7,045 bases of DNA from DASSBR01 sp035701285 (GTDB lineage: Bacteria; Pseudomonadota; Gammaproteobacteria; Natronospirales; DASSBR01), in NCBI GenBank assembly GCA_035701285.1, contig DASSNT010000062.1, forward strand, positions 1 to 7,045. Reading direction: 5' to 3'. Shown here in pieces: positions 1-5,811 of this stretch. Position numbers and translations under genes: made by a program. How positions within the stretch are numbered: the first letter of the stretch is position 1; each line of letters begins with the position of its first letter. The notes beneath the pieces were generated by a model. It was not told where the DNA came from. It was given only the letters and a program-made list of their open reading frames with translations, and made no database searches.

Positions 1-1997
1 TCCGCAATCAGGTTCAAATCGAGACTTTGCGACATCGACGCAATCGCCGACGCGATAGACGCGCCGGAACTGCCGGTATGAATATCGCGCACGAACGAAT
101 GATCGAGCTTCAGCGTATCGATCGGCAACCGGCGCAAATAACTCAGCGACGCATATCCGGTGCCGAAATCGTCGATCGCGATGCGGATGCCGTGACTGCT
201 CAACTCCCGTAACTTCCGCACCGTATTCTCGACGTCCTTCATGATCATGTTCTCCGTAATCTCGATTTCGAGCGCCTCGCCGGGCAACTCGTACTCCTCG
301 AGAATCGACACGATCATCTCCACCAGCCCCGCCTGCTCGAACTGCAGCATTGAAAAGTTCACCGCCACGCGCAGATCCGGCAACTCCTTCCGCCAGGCTG
401 AAATATCCTGGCATGCCTGGCGCAGTACCCACTCGCCCAATGCCACGATCAGCCCGCTCTCCTCCGCAATCGGAATGAACTCGCCTGGCGCCATCACCCC
501 GCGGGTCGGATGCCGCCAGCGCACCAGCGCCTCGACGCCCGTCACCCTGCCGGTCGTCACGTTCACCTGCGGCTGATAATGAATCATGAACTGATTGCCC
601 TGCAGCGCGCGGCGCATCCCGCTTTCCAGCGACACATAGTCTGTGATCACCGTGCTCATGTCGTCACGGTAAAACTCGTACGCGTCCTTGCCGCGCGCCT
701 TCGCCTCGTACATCGCGATGTCCGAGCGGCGAATCAGCATGTCCGGATTTTCGCCATGCTCCGGATACAGCGCGATGCCGATGCTGACGGTCACAAACAG
801 CTCATGGTCGCCGACGATGAACGGCCGGTGCAGCTCGTTCAGAATCTTTTTCGCCACCTCGCCCGCCTCGGTCCGCCGTCCCGCATTGGGCAGCAGCAGC
901 ATGTACTCGTCGCCACCGGCGCGCGCCAGCGTATCGCCCTCGCGCAGGCAATGGACGATGCGCTTGCTCACCGACTGCAGCAACTGGTCGCCGATCAAAT
1001 GGCCGAGCGTGTCGTTGACCATCTTGAAGCGGTCGAGATCCAGGAACATCACGGCCAGCGTCTGCGGATTCCGGCGCGCCTGCGCAATCGCCTGCGTCAG
1101 CCGGTCCTTGAACAGGAAGCGGTTCGGCAGGCGCGTCAGCAAATCATGCGACGCCTGGAAGTTGATGATTTCCTCGGCCCGCTTGCGGTCGCTGATGTCG
1201 CGCGCAATGCCGTAGGTGCCATTGAAGCGTTCCTCGGCCGGCGTATCGCCCGGGCCGTACATGCCCATCGCATTCAACTCGACCGGCAGAAAATGCTGAT
1301 GACCGCGCACCGCGCCGTTGCGACACTTCAGCCGCAGCTCGATGTTGTGCGCAGCACGCTCGCCGGTGCGCCGCTCGTTGAACACGCCGCGGGAAAATTC
1401 CTGGTCGGCCTCGTGGACGATGGTCGAATAATGCACGCCCAGCAGCTCGTTCTTGCGATAGCCGAGCAGCGACTCGATGCGGCTGTTGACGAACGAAAAC
1501 CGGCCGTCGCGATCGAGCATGTAAATAAGATCGGGAGAACTTTCGACGATGTAGCGGTGCAGCTTTTCCGACTCGATCAGGCGCGATTCGAGCGCCGCGT
1601 TTTCCTTCGCGTGCTGCTGCTTGCGCGCCGCGTTTTCGATCGCGCGAATCAGCTGATCCGGCGAGTATGGCTTGCGCAAGTAATCGCAGGCGCCGCGCCG
1701 CAGCGCATCGAGGCCGCTGTCGCTGGACGCCTCGCCGCTGACGACGATCACGGCGGTATCGAGCCGGCTGGACACGATGAAATCCAGCAACTGGTGGCCC
1801 TTCATGCCGGGCAGATTCAGATCGAGCAGCACGACGTCGCAGGGCTGCCGTTTCAGGTAGGTCATGGCTTCGTGACCGCTCGGCACGGCGGCCACTGTAT
1901 AGCCATACAGCTCCAGCAATTCCTGCAGGCTTTCCGATACGCGCTGCTCGTCCTCGACGAGCAGTATCCGGGTCGATGACTTCATGGTGCCCGTCAT
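1..1997 (-). CDS. Response regulator with receiver-PAS-GGDEF-EAL domains (cyclic di-GMP turnover), 3' end cut by window
   Basis: A two-component output protein predicted to make and/or degrade cyclic di-GMP in the cytoplasm. 665 codons are visible; the rest of the EAL domain lies beyond the left edge. Domains: receiver, residues 9-130 (acidic pair E15/D16, phospho-acceptor D59 in LLDLNLPG, S87, K109 in RKPY); PAS, about 146-265, ending in the DISDRKRAEE linker; GGDEF, about 283-445 (FLDLDRFK, active site GGDEY at 361-365, inhibitory-site RxxD at 352-355); EAL from about 460 (EAL 489-491, N547, E579, D609/D610 in DDFGTG, K630). The visible catalytic residues of both output domains are present, so it may be bifunctional. 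The last EAL catalytic residues are off the window. Start at 1997: GGAGG lies 4 bases upstream and the ATG overlaps the kinase stop as ATGA. An in-frame ATG at 1985 is possible but poorly spaced from the Shine-Dalgarno sequence. The preceding kinase is its likely phosphodonor (inference from coupling). Confidence 0.95.
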   Translation of the reverse strand, partial: MTGTMKSSTRILLVEDEQRVSESLQELLELYGYTVAAVPSGHEAMTYLKRQPCDVVLLDLNLPGMKGHQLLDFIVSSRLDTAVIVVSGEASSDSGLDALRRGACDYLRKPYSPDQLIRAIENAARKQQHAKENAALESRLIESEKLHRYIVESSPDLIYMLDRDGRFSFVNSRIESLLGYRKNELLGVHYSTIVHEADQEFSRGVFNERRTGERAAHNIELRLKCRNGAVRGHQHFLPVELNAMGMYGPGDTPAEERFNGTYGIARDISDRKRAEEIINFQASHDLLTRLPNRFLFKDRLTQAIAQARRNPQTLAVMFLDLDRFKMVNDTLGHLIGDQLLQSVSKRIVHCLREGDTLARAGGDEYMLLLPNAGRRTEAGEVAKKILNELHRPFIVGDHELFVTVSIGIALYPEHGENPDMLIRRSDIAMYEAKARGKDAYEFYRDDMSTVITDYVSLESGMRRALQGNQFMIHYQPQVNVTTGRVTGVEALVRWRHPTRGVMAPGEFIPIAEESGLIVALGEWVLRQACQDISAWRKELPDLRVAVNFSMLQFEQAGLVEMIVSILEEYELPGEALEIEITENMIMKDVENTVRKLRELSSHGIRIAIDDFGTGYASLSYLRRLPIDTLKLDHSFVRDIHTGSSGASIASAIASMSQSLDLNLIA

Positions 1998-4168
1998 TCA
2001 GCCTCCCCACCGGTAGCCAAACGATACGGCAACAATACATGAAATGTCGTGCCTTCGCCCGGCTCGGTGCGGCTACTGACCCAGCCGCGCCAGCTCTCCA
2101 CCAGCTCGGCCACGATCGCCAGGCCCAGCCCGTGTCCGGCGCCCTTCACCGAAGCGCCGCGCTCGAACAGGTGGGCCAGCAGCTCCGGCGCGATGCCGTC
2201 GCCGGTGTCGTGGACGCTCAACTCGCCGTACATCCGGCCGTTGACGTTGACGCCGGCGCGGGTCCGGATCGTCAGATCGCCGCCGCCGGGCATCGCATCG
2301 GCCGCGTTGTTGACCAGGTTGGTGACGACCTGCTTGAGCCCGTCCGGATCGATCGCCAGCAGCGGCATGTCTTCGGCCAGGTCGAGCCGCACCTTGATGT
2401 TGCGCGCCTCGAGCGTCGAGGTCTGGTGCAGCCATGCCATATCAGCAATGATGCGATTGATCGACACGGCGCCGGGCACGTTCTGGTGGCTCTGCGAGAT
2501 TTCCGACAGCCGCCGCAGAATGCCGTCGATGCGCTCGATCTCCTCGCTGATGATCTTGAGATCGCGCTCGGCCCACTGCTCGCCCTGATGTTTGCTGCCA
2601 AGGATCTGCACGTAATTCTTCACGGTGGTGAGCGGGTTGCGCGCCTCGTGCACCGACTGGCGCACGTGCTGCTCGAACATCCGCTCCGGCTTCGTCACAC
2701 CTTCCGACGCGGCCGGCGGTGGAGAGCCGACCATGGCCGTCGCCGCGCGGCGGCCGAGCTGGCGAAGCAGCATCATGCGGTCTTCCGGATATGGCAGATC
2801 CTGGCGCTCCAGCCCCAGCACCAGCACGCCCGCCTTGGCGTCATCCACCTCCAGCGGCACGCACAACATTGCGTGGGCATTGAGCAGTTGCAACAGCTGC
2901 CGGTCGGCGACCACCAGCGTGTCGTTGGCTTCGCCGTCAGTGGATTGCAGAATTTCACCCGACGCCAGCGCCTTCGCGGCCAGGCTGGCACCGCCCGCGA
3001 CCGGCAGCTTCAATCCGCTGGCGAGGCTCGCGCCCACGCCCGAAAGCGCATCCCGGGCCGGGTCGTAAACCAGCAGCTCGCAGGCATCCGCGCCGACCAG
3101 TATTTCCGCGCCGCACCTGATCGCCTTGGCCAGCGCCTCGGCATCCTGCCCCGGCACCAGCGGCTGGCTGATGCCGTCGAGCACGGCGATATTGCGAATC
3201 CGGTTGGCCAGCTCGAATGCCTTGTCGTTGATGTCCGTCAACTCGCCGTCGCCGCGCAGCGGAATGTCCAGTGCGTGCGCATCCTCCGCCACCCGCTCGA
3301 CCGCCTGGCGCGCCAGCGCCCGCAGGCGCCCCGGCTGCAGGTGCGGAAACAGGCTCTCTGCGGCTTCGATTGCCCTGGCGTGGTTGCCCTCGCCACCCTC
3401 GCCGGCCGACAGCCCGCGGGCGAGATTGACGATGCGCACCAACGGGTGGGCGTCGCGCAGCTTGTCGGCCGGTTCCGCCTGGTAGCGTACAGCGTCGGCG
3501 ATAAACGACTGCAATTTCCAGGAGCCCACCAACTCCGCGCCGACCTCGTAGTGCTGAATATTGAAATGGCGCAGTTCGAGCTGCGAGAGCTTGGGCCCGT
3601 CCAGCGCGACGGCCAGCAGATTCGGGTACTGTTCAGGCGCGTAGGCCCCGAGCGCCAGTTGGCCGATGTTGTGGAACAAGCCGCCGAGATAGGCTTCCCG
3701 CGGCGTCGGGTAGTCGGCAAGATCGGCCAGCAGCTCGGCGAGGTGGGCGCACGTCAGCGAGCGCAGCCAGAGCCCGTGCAGGTGGCTGCGCCAGGTGGAG
3801 CCATAACTGAGAAGAATCTGGTGCCCGGAGGCGCCGATCGCGATGCTCTTGATCGCATCGGGACTCAGCACCGAGAGCGCCTGCTGCAGCGTAATGCCCT
3901 CGCCGCGATGCGAACGCAAATCCGCCACACAGCCGAGCGCCAGCACCTTGGCGCTGAGCGCCGGGTCCTTGCTGATTATCCGCGCCAGATCGCGGCGGCA
4001 TGCGCCACCGTCGTCGTAGGCTTCGAGGAGCTTGAGCAGCACTTGCGGCAGAGAGGCAAGCCCGCTGACACCGCCGCGCGCAAACGCGGTCATCGTAACG
4101 TCCATGTAAACACCCGCAGGGGTCGTATCAGCACGACCAGACTTTGCAAAAGCCGCCAACTCTGCCAT
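1994..4168 (-). CDS. Soluble sensor histidine kinase with HDOD, GAF, HisKA and HATPase domains
   Basis: 724 residues with no signal peptide or membrane segment, so probably a cytoplasmic sensor kinase. Domains: HDOD, about 28-235 (KDPALSAKVLAL early, degenerate metal motif LFHNIG with H166/N167); a linker; GAF-like, about 322-480; dimerisation/phosphoacceptor helix with H507 in VHEARNPLTT; Bergerat ATPase fold with N-box NLVNNAADAM (N617), G1 box DTGDGI (D654), F-box LFERG and G2 box GHGLGL (from 678). The kinase core looks intact. HDOD domains are known as regulatory, usually non-enzymatic, modules; its ligand here is unknown. The ATG at 4168 gives the longest form; only a weak GGA precedes it. 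In-frame ATGs at 4105 (M22) and 4093 (M26) still keep the whole HDOD domain, so the true start is open. The stop overlaps the next gene's ATG, marking a two-gene operon with the GGDEF-EAL response regulator. Confidence 0.93.
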   Translation of the reverse strand: MAELAAFAKSGRADTTPAGVYMDVTMTAFARGGVSGLASLPQVLLKLLEAYDDGGACRRDLARIISKDPALSAKVLALGCVADLRSHRGEGITLQQALSVLSPDAIKSIAIGASGHQILLSYGSTWRSHLHGLWLRSLTCAHLAELLADLADYPTPREAYLGGLFHNIGQLALGAYAPEQYPNLLAVALDGPKLSQLELRHFNIQHYEVGAELVGSWKLQSFIADAVRYQAEPADKLRDAHPLVRIVNLARGLSAGEGGEGNHARAIEAAESLFPHLQPGRLRALARQAVERVAEDAHALDIPLRGDGELTDINDKAFELANRIRNIAVLDGISQPLVPGQDAEALAKAIRCGAEILVGADACELLVYDPARDALSGVGASLASGLKLPVAGGASLAAKALASGEILQSTDGEANDTLVVADRQLLQLLNAHAMLCVPLEVDDAKAGVLVLGLERQDLPYPEDRMMLLRQLGRRAATAMVGSPPPAASEGVTKPERMFEQHVRQSVHEARNPLTTVKNYVQILGSKHQGEQWAERDLKIISEEIERIDGILRRLSEISQSHQNVPGAVSINRIIADMAWLHQTSTLEARNIKVRLDLAEDMPLLAIDPDGLKQVVTNLVNNAADAMPGGGDLTIRTRAGVNVNGRMYGELSVHDTGDGIAPELLAHLFERGASVKGAGHGLGLAIVAELVESWRGWVSSRTEPGEGTTFHVLLPYRLATGGEAE
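2003..2009 (-). promoter_or_regulatory. Shine-Dalgarno sequence of the response regulator gene
   Basis: The minus strand reads TGGGGAGG just before CTGA and the ATG at 1997. GGAGG sits 4 bases from this ATG and 16 bases from the alternative in-frame ATG at 1985, which favours 1997. The site lies inside the last codons of the kinase gene, as expected for translational coupling through the ATGA overlap. Confidence 0.7.
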
Positions 4169-4203
4169 GTTCCATTTAACAGAATGTCAGCGTGCGGCCG
4201 GTG

Positions 4204-4335
4204 CTACCATAGTGAATTCCCTTGGCATTGGCAAGCGGACGGAACCACAACTGATGCGGCAGATTCCCGCGGGGCCGGGGCCGCATGGCGAAGACGGGCT
4301 AAGCCGTTGATTTCAGCAGCCGTATACGAGGACAT
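4204..4335 (-). CDS. Possible small leader ORF, 43 codons, unknown function
   Basis: An ATG at 4335 opens 43 codons, ending in TAG at 4206-4204. It begins MSSYTAAEINGLARLR and ends GNSLW. A GAGGGAG stretch lies 9 bases upstream of the ATG and AAGAAG abuts it, so initiation is plausible. Against coding: about half the third positions are G or C, clearly lower than in the neighbouring genes; a promoter candidate overlaps its end; I recognise no family; and the Ala/Pro-rich middle could be chance. It ends 36 bases before the kinase start and could be a small protein, a leader peptide, or not translated at all. Confidence 0.22.
   Translation of the reverse strand: MSSYTAAEINGLARLRHAAPAPRESAASVVVPSACQCQGNSLW
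4206..4234 (-). promoter_or_regulatory. Candidate sigma70 promoter for the kinase-regulator operon
   Basis: The minus strand shows TTGCCA (4234-4229, five of six matches to TTGACA), a 17-base spacer and TATGGT (4211-4206, four of six matches to TATAAT). This would start transcription near 4199, giving a leader of about 30 bases before the kinase ATG at 4168. Spacing and position are good. The call is by motif only, and the same DNA is read as the end of the small ORF if that ORF is real. Confidence 0.5.
4254..4286 (-). other. GC-rich inverted repeat (hairpin) upstream of the kinase promoter
   Basis: ATGCGGC at 4254-4260 is the exact reverse complement of GCCGCAT at 4280-4286. The 19 bases between include the self-complementary CCCGCGGG (4266-4273). 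The transcript could fold into a strong stem. No T tract follows in the minus direction, so a simple intrinsic terminator is unlikely. It could be a protein-binding dyad or an incidental GC-rich repeat. Confidence 0.35.
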
Positions 4336-4369
4336 CTTCTTTTGCTCCCTCTCGACCTAATTGGGACGC

Positions 4370-4403
4370 GTGCGCGCACTGCCAAGCGACCTGTCGGGGT
4401 CGC
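4370..4403 (-). other. Pair of dyads downstream of the transporter gene
   Basis: GCGACC (4386-4391) and GGTCGC (4398-4403) pair perfectly around a 6-base loop. Next to them is the 10-base palindrome GTGCGCGCAC (4370-4379). They begin 25 bases after the transporter stop, where a terminator would be expected, but no U run follows. They may stabilise the transporter mRNA 3' end, act as an imperfect terminator, or structure the leader of the next operon. Confidence 0.3.
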
Positions 4404-4419
4404 GCGACATCCACAACAC

Positions 4420-4445
4420 AGTATAGTTTAATACGGCAGAGTCAA
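4420..4445 (-). promoter_or_regulatory. Weak promoter-like pair at the end of the transporter gene
   Basis: TTGACT (4445-4440) and TATACT (4425-4420) each match the sigma70 consensus at five of six bases, but the spacer is only 14 bases, below the usual 16-18. If used, it would give a leader of roughly 245 bases before the kinase gene, carrying the dyads and the small ORF. Poor spacing keeps confidence low. Confidence 0.22.
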
Positions 4446-5693
4446 GCCTTGTGTTACCCGCCGCGGAACGGGCGCCGCGAACAATAGAATGCCGCCGCCG
4501 GCGAACAGGACGATCACCGCCCCGACGGCCAGCCGCGGGTTGTGAGTGAGCAGGCTGATCCAGCCGACCAGGAAGGGTCCGACCACCGCCGACATCTTAC
4601 CGACAATGCCGTAGAACCCGAAGAATTCAGCGGTTCGCCCGGCCGGAATCAGGCGCGCGTAATACGACCGGCTCAAACTCTGCAGCCCGCCCTGTACCAG
4701 CCCGACCATCACGGCGACAGTATAGAAGTCCGCCGCCGTGCGCATGAACATTGCCCAGAACGTCGCCGCGATAAAAATGCCGATCGCAATCGCGAGGCCA
4801 CGGCGCGCGCCGATCGCCACGCCGATCCGCCCGAACGCGATCGCCGCCGGAAAACTCACGAACTGCGTCACCAGCAGCGCCACGATCAAATCGCTGGAAT
4901 CAAGCCCCACCGACAGGCCGTAGTCGACCGCCATCGCGGTAATCGTATTGGCCCCGTCGATGTACAACCAGTAGGCCAGCAGAAACAGCCACACCGGCCG
5001 CAACCGCCGGACGCGACGGAACGTGGCGCGCAGCTCGCGCAAGCCGTCCCCCACCGCGCGCCGCCATGGCACACTCGACGCACTCGACTCGCGAACGCCG
5101 AGCAACAACGGCAGCGCAAACAGCAGCCACCACGCGCCCACGGTGAGAAACGTCATCCGCACCGCCGCCTGCGAATCGGCCAGCCCGAACCAGTGCGGCT
5201 TGAGCGCCATCGCCACGTTGAGCGCGAACAGCAGTCCGCCGCCGAGATAGCCGAGCGCGAAGCCGCGCGCTGAAACAACGTCCCAGCGCTCCGGCGGCGC
5301 GACATGCACCAGCATCGCGTTGTAAAACACGTTGCCGCCCGCCAGGCCGACCACGCCGAGAACGTAAAGAACGATGGCGGCCGGCCAGTCACCCGAGCCG
5401 ACGAAGAACAGCCCCGCGCTCGCCAGCGCGCCGAGAATAGCGAACGCGCCGACAAAGCCCTTGTTGCCGCCGCGCCGGTCGGCAATCGCCCCGAGCACCG
5501 GCGCCAGCACGACGATCACCAGCGCCGCAATGCCGTTCGCGTTGCCAAGCCGGAAGGTGCTCAGCGCCGCATCGCTGCCGCTGCTCCAGTACTGCTTGAG
5601 AAAGACGGGAAAGAAACCGGCCATGATCGACGTGGCGAACGCTGAATTCGCCCAGTCGTAGAAAGCCCAATGCCAGGCAGCTCGTCGATTCAT
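4428..5693 (-). CDS. Major facilitator superfamily transporter, UMF1/Atg22-like
   Basis: A 421-residue inner-membrane protein with about twelve hydrophobic helices: roughly 13-33, 53-74, 80-98, 104-126, 143-163, 180-200, then 235-255, 268-292, 298-315, 320-340, 355-378 and 388-408. A basic cytoplasmic loop (about 201-233, RRAVGDG... FRRVRRLRP) separates the two halves, as in the major facilitator fold. The N-terminal signature YDWANSAFATSIMAGFFPVF is characteristic of the UMF1 family, which is related to the yeast vacuolar amino acid effluxer Atg22. The substrate of bacterial members is not established, so none is assigned. The length is normal and the frame intact. The ATG at 5693 is the first in frame after an upstream stop and fits the usual distance to the signature. 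No Shine-Dalgarno sequence precedes it; instead TATACT lies 6 bases upstream. The gene seems to be transcribed alone, 104 bases after prfC. Confidence 0.9.
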   Translation of the reverse strand: MNRRAAWHWAFYDWANSAFATSIMAGFFPVFLKQYWSSGSDAALSTFRLGNANGIAALVIVVLAPVLGAIADRRGGNKGFVGAFAILGALASAGLFFVGSGDWPAAIVLYVLGVVGLAGGNVFYNAMLVHVAPPERWDVVSARGFALGYLGGGLLFALNVAMALKPHWFGLADSQAAVRMTFLTVGAWWLLFALPLLLGVRESSASSVPWRRAVGDGLRELRATFRRVRRLRPVWLFLLAYWLYIDGANTITAMAVDYGLSVGLDSSDLIVALLVTQFVSFPAAIAFGRIGVAIGARRGLAIAIGIFIAATFWAMFMRTAADFYTVAVMVGLVQGGLQSLSRSYYARLIPAGRTAEFFGFYGIVGKMSAVVGPFLVGWISLLTHNPRLAVGAVIVLFAGGGILLFAAPVPRRVTQGLTLPY

Positions 5694-5699
5694 GGGAGA

Positions 5700-5705
5700 A
5701 GTATA
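5700..5705 (-). promoter_or_regulatory. -10-like box adjoining the transporter start codon
   Basis: TATACT on the minus strand (five of six matches to TATAAT) ends 6 bases before the ATG at 5693. A -10 element there would place the transcript start at or next to the ATG, giving a leaderless mRNA. This fits the lack of a Shine-Dalgarno sequence. No good -35 hexamer is seen 16-18 bases upstream, where the heptamer repeats lie. Confidence 0.4.
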
Positions 5706-5712
5706 GTTGGAA

Positions 5713-5747
5713 GAGCAAGTGCTTAGGACTGAGTGCTAAGGACTAAG
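5713..5747 (-). repeat. Degenerate heptamer array A (five units, minus orientation)
   Basis: Read on the minus strand from 5747, five consecutive 7-base units follow without gaps: CTTAGTC, CTTAGCA, CTCAGTC, CTAAGCA and CTTGCTC. The first four share the pattern CTNAGYM; the fifth is more diverged. The array lies between prfC and the transporter, directly upstream of the transporter's promoter-like box, and is the inverted counterpart of array B. Confidence 0.75.
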
Positions 5748-5769
5748 TAAAGGAGGGCAAAATCTTACG

Positions 5770-5811
5770 CTAAGTCCTAAGTCCTAAGTCCTAGCGACTA
5801 GGCACTAGCAA
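5770..5811 (+). repeat. Heptamer array B (six units, plus orientation) overlapping the end of prfC
   Basis: Six gapless 7-base units: CTAAGTC three times (5770-5790), then CTAGCGA, CTAGGCA and CTAGCAA (5791-5811). Every unit begins CTA. The last two lie in prfC: CTAGGCA supplies its TAG stop (5800-5798) and, with CTAGCAA, the codons for the last residues. Twenty-two bases (5748-5769) separate this array from array A. AGTCCTAAG occurs twice here and is the exact reverse complement of CTTAGGACT (5722-5730), so the two arrays can pair as a long imperfect stem. Confidence 0.85.

Larger units (their letters stand above)
4169..4427 (-). other. Leader/intergenic region between transporter and kinase genes
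   Basis: 259 bases without a certain gene. In transcription order it holds: a TATACT box right after the transporter stop; two dyads (4403-4386 and 4379-4370); a purine-rich Shine-Dalgarno-like stretch followed by a 43-codon ORF (4335-4204); a GC-rich dyad (4286-4254) inside that ORF; and a TTGCCA-17-TATGGT promoter near its end (4234-4206). I recognise no known riboswitch. There is no run of T after either hairpin, so I see no canonical intrinsic terminator for the transporter gene. Confidence 0.6.

Noticed and set aside
510..1979. A 489-codon open frame on the plus strand opposite the response regulator gene
   Set aside because: It overlaps well-conserved receiver, PAS, GGDEF and EAL motifs on the minus strand and has low-complexity, Arg/Ala/Gln-rich composition, so it is a shadow frame.
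1144..2040. A 298-codon minus-strand frame overlapping the kinase end and the regulator start
   Set aside because: It is out of frame with both real genes, shows no domain, and is Arg-rich like the other shadow frames.
4176..4286. A second 36-codon minus-strand ORF (MRPRPRGNLPHQLW...) just before the kinase start
   Set aside because: It has no Shine-Dalgarno sequence, begins inside a GC-rich dyad, and crosses the best promoter candidate.
1976..4360. A 794-codon open frame on the plus strand opposite the kinase gene
   Set aside because: It is antisense to a gene with clear kinase motifs. Its translation is Arg/Gln/His/Val-rich with no recognisable domain, as expected for the shadow of a GC-rich gene.
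4169..4427. A cyclic di-GMP riboswitch upstream of the c-di-GMP operon
   Set aside because: I looked for GEMM-type conserved stretches on the minus strand and saw none; only simple GC-rich dyads are present.
5713..5797. Inverted heptamer arrays as a standard intrinsic terminator of prfC
   Set aside because: The stem would be long and imperfect with a 22-base loop, and no T run follows it on the minus strand. The ATTTTG stretch falls in the loop instead. A terminating role is possible but not shown.
5713..5811. Heptamer arrays considered as a CRISPR array or an insertion-sequence end
   Set aside because: The units are only 7 bases with no spacers, no cas or transposase gene is present, and there is no element bounded by these repeats.
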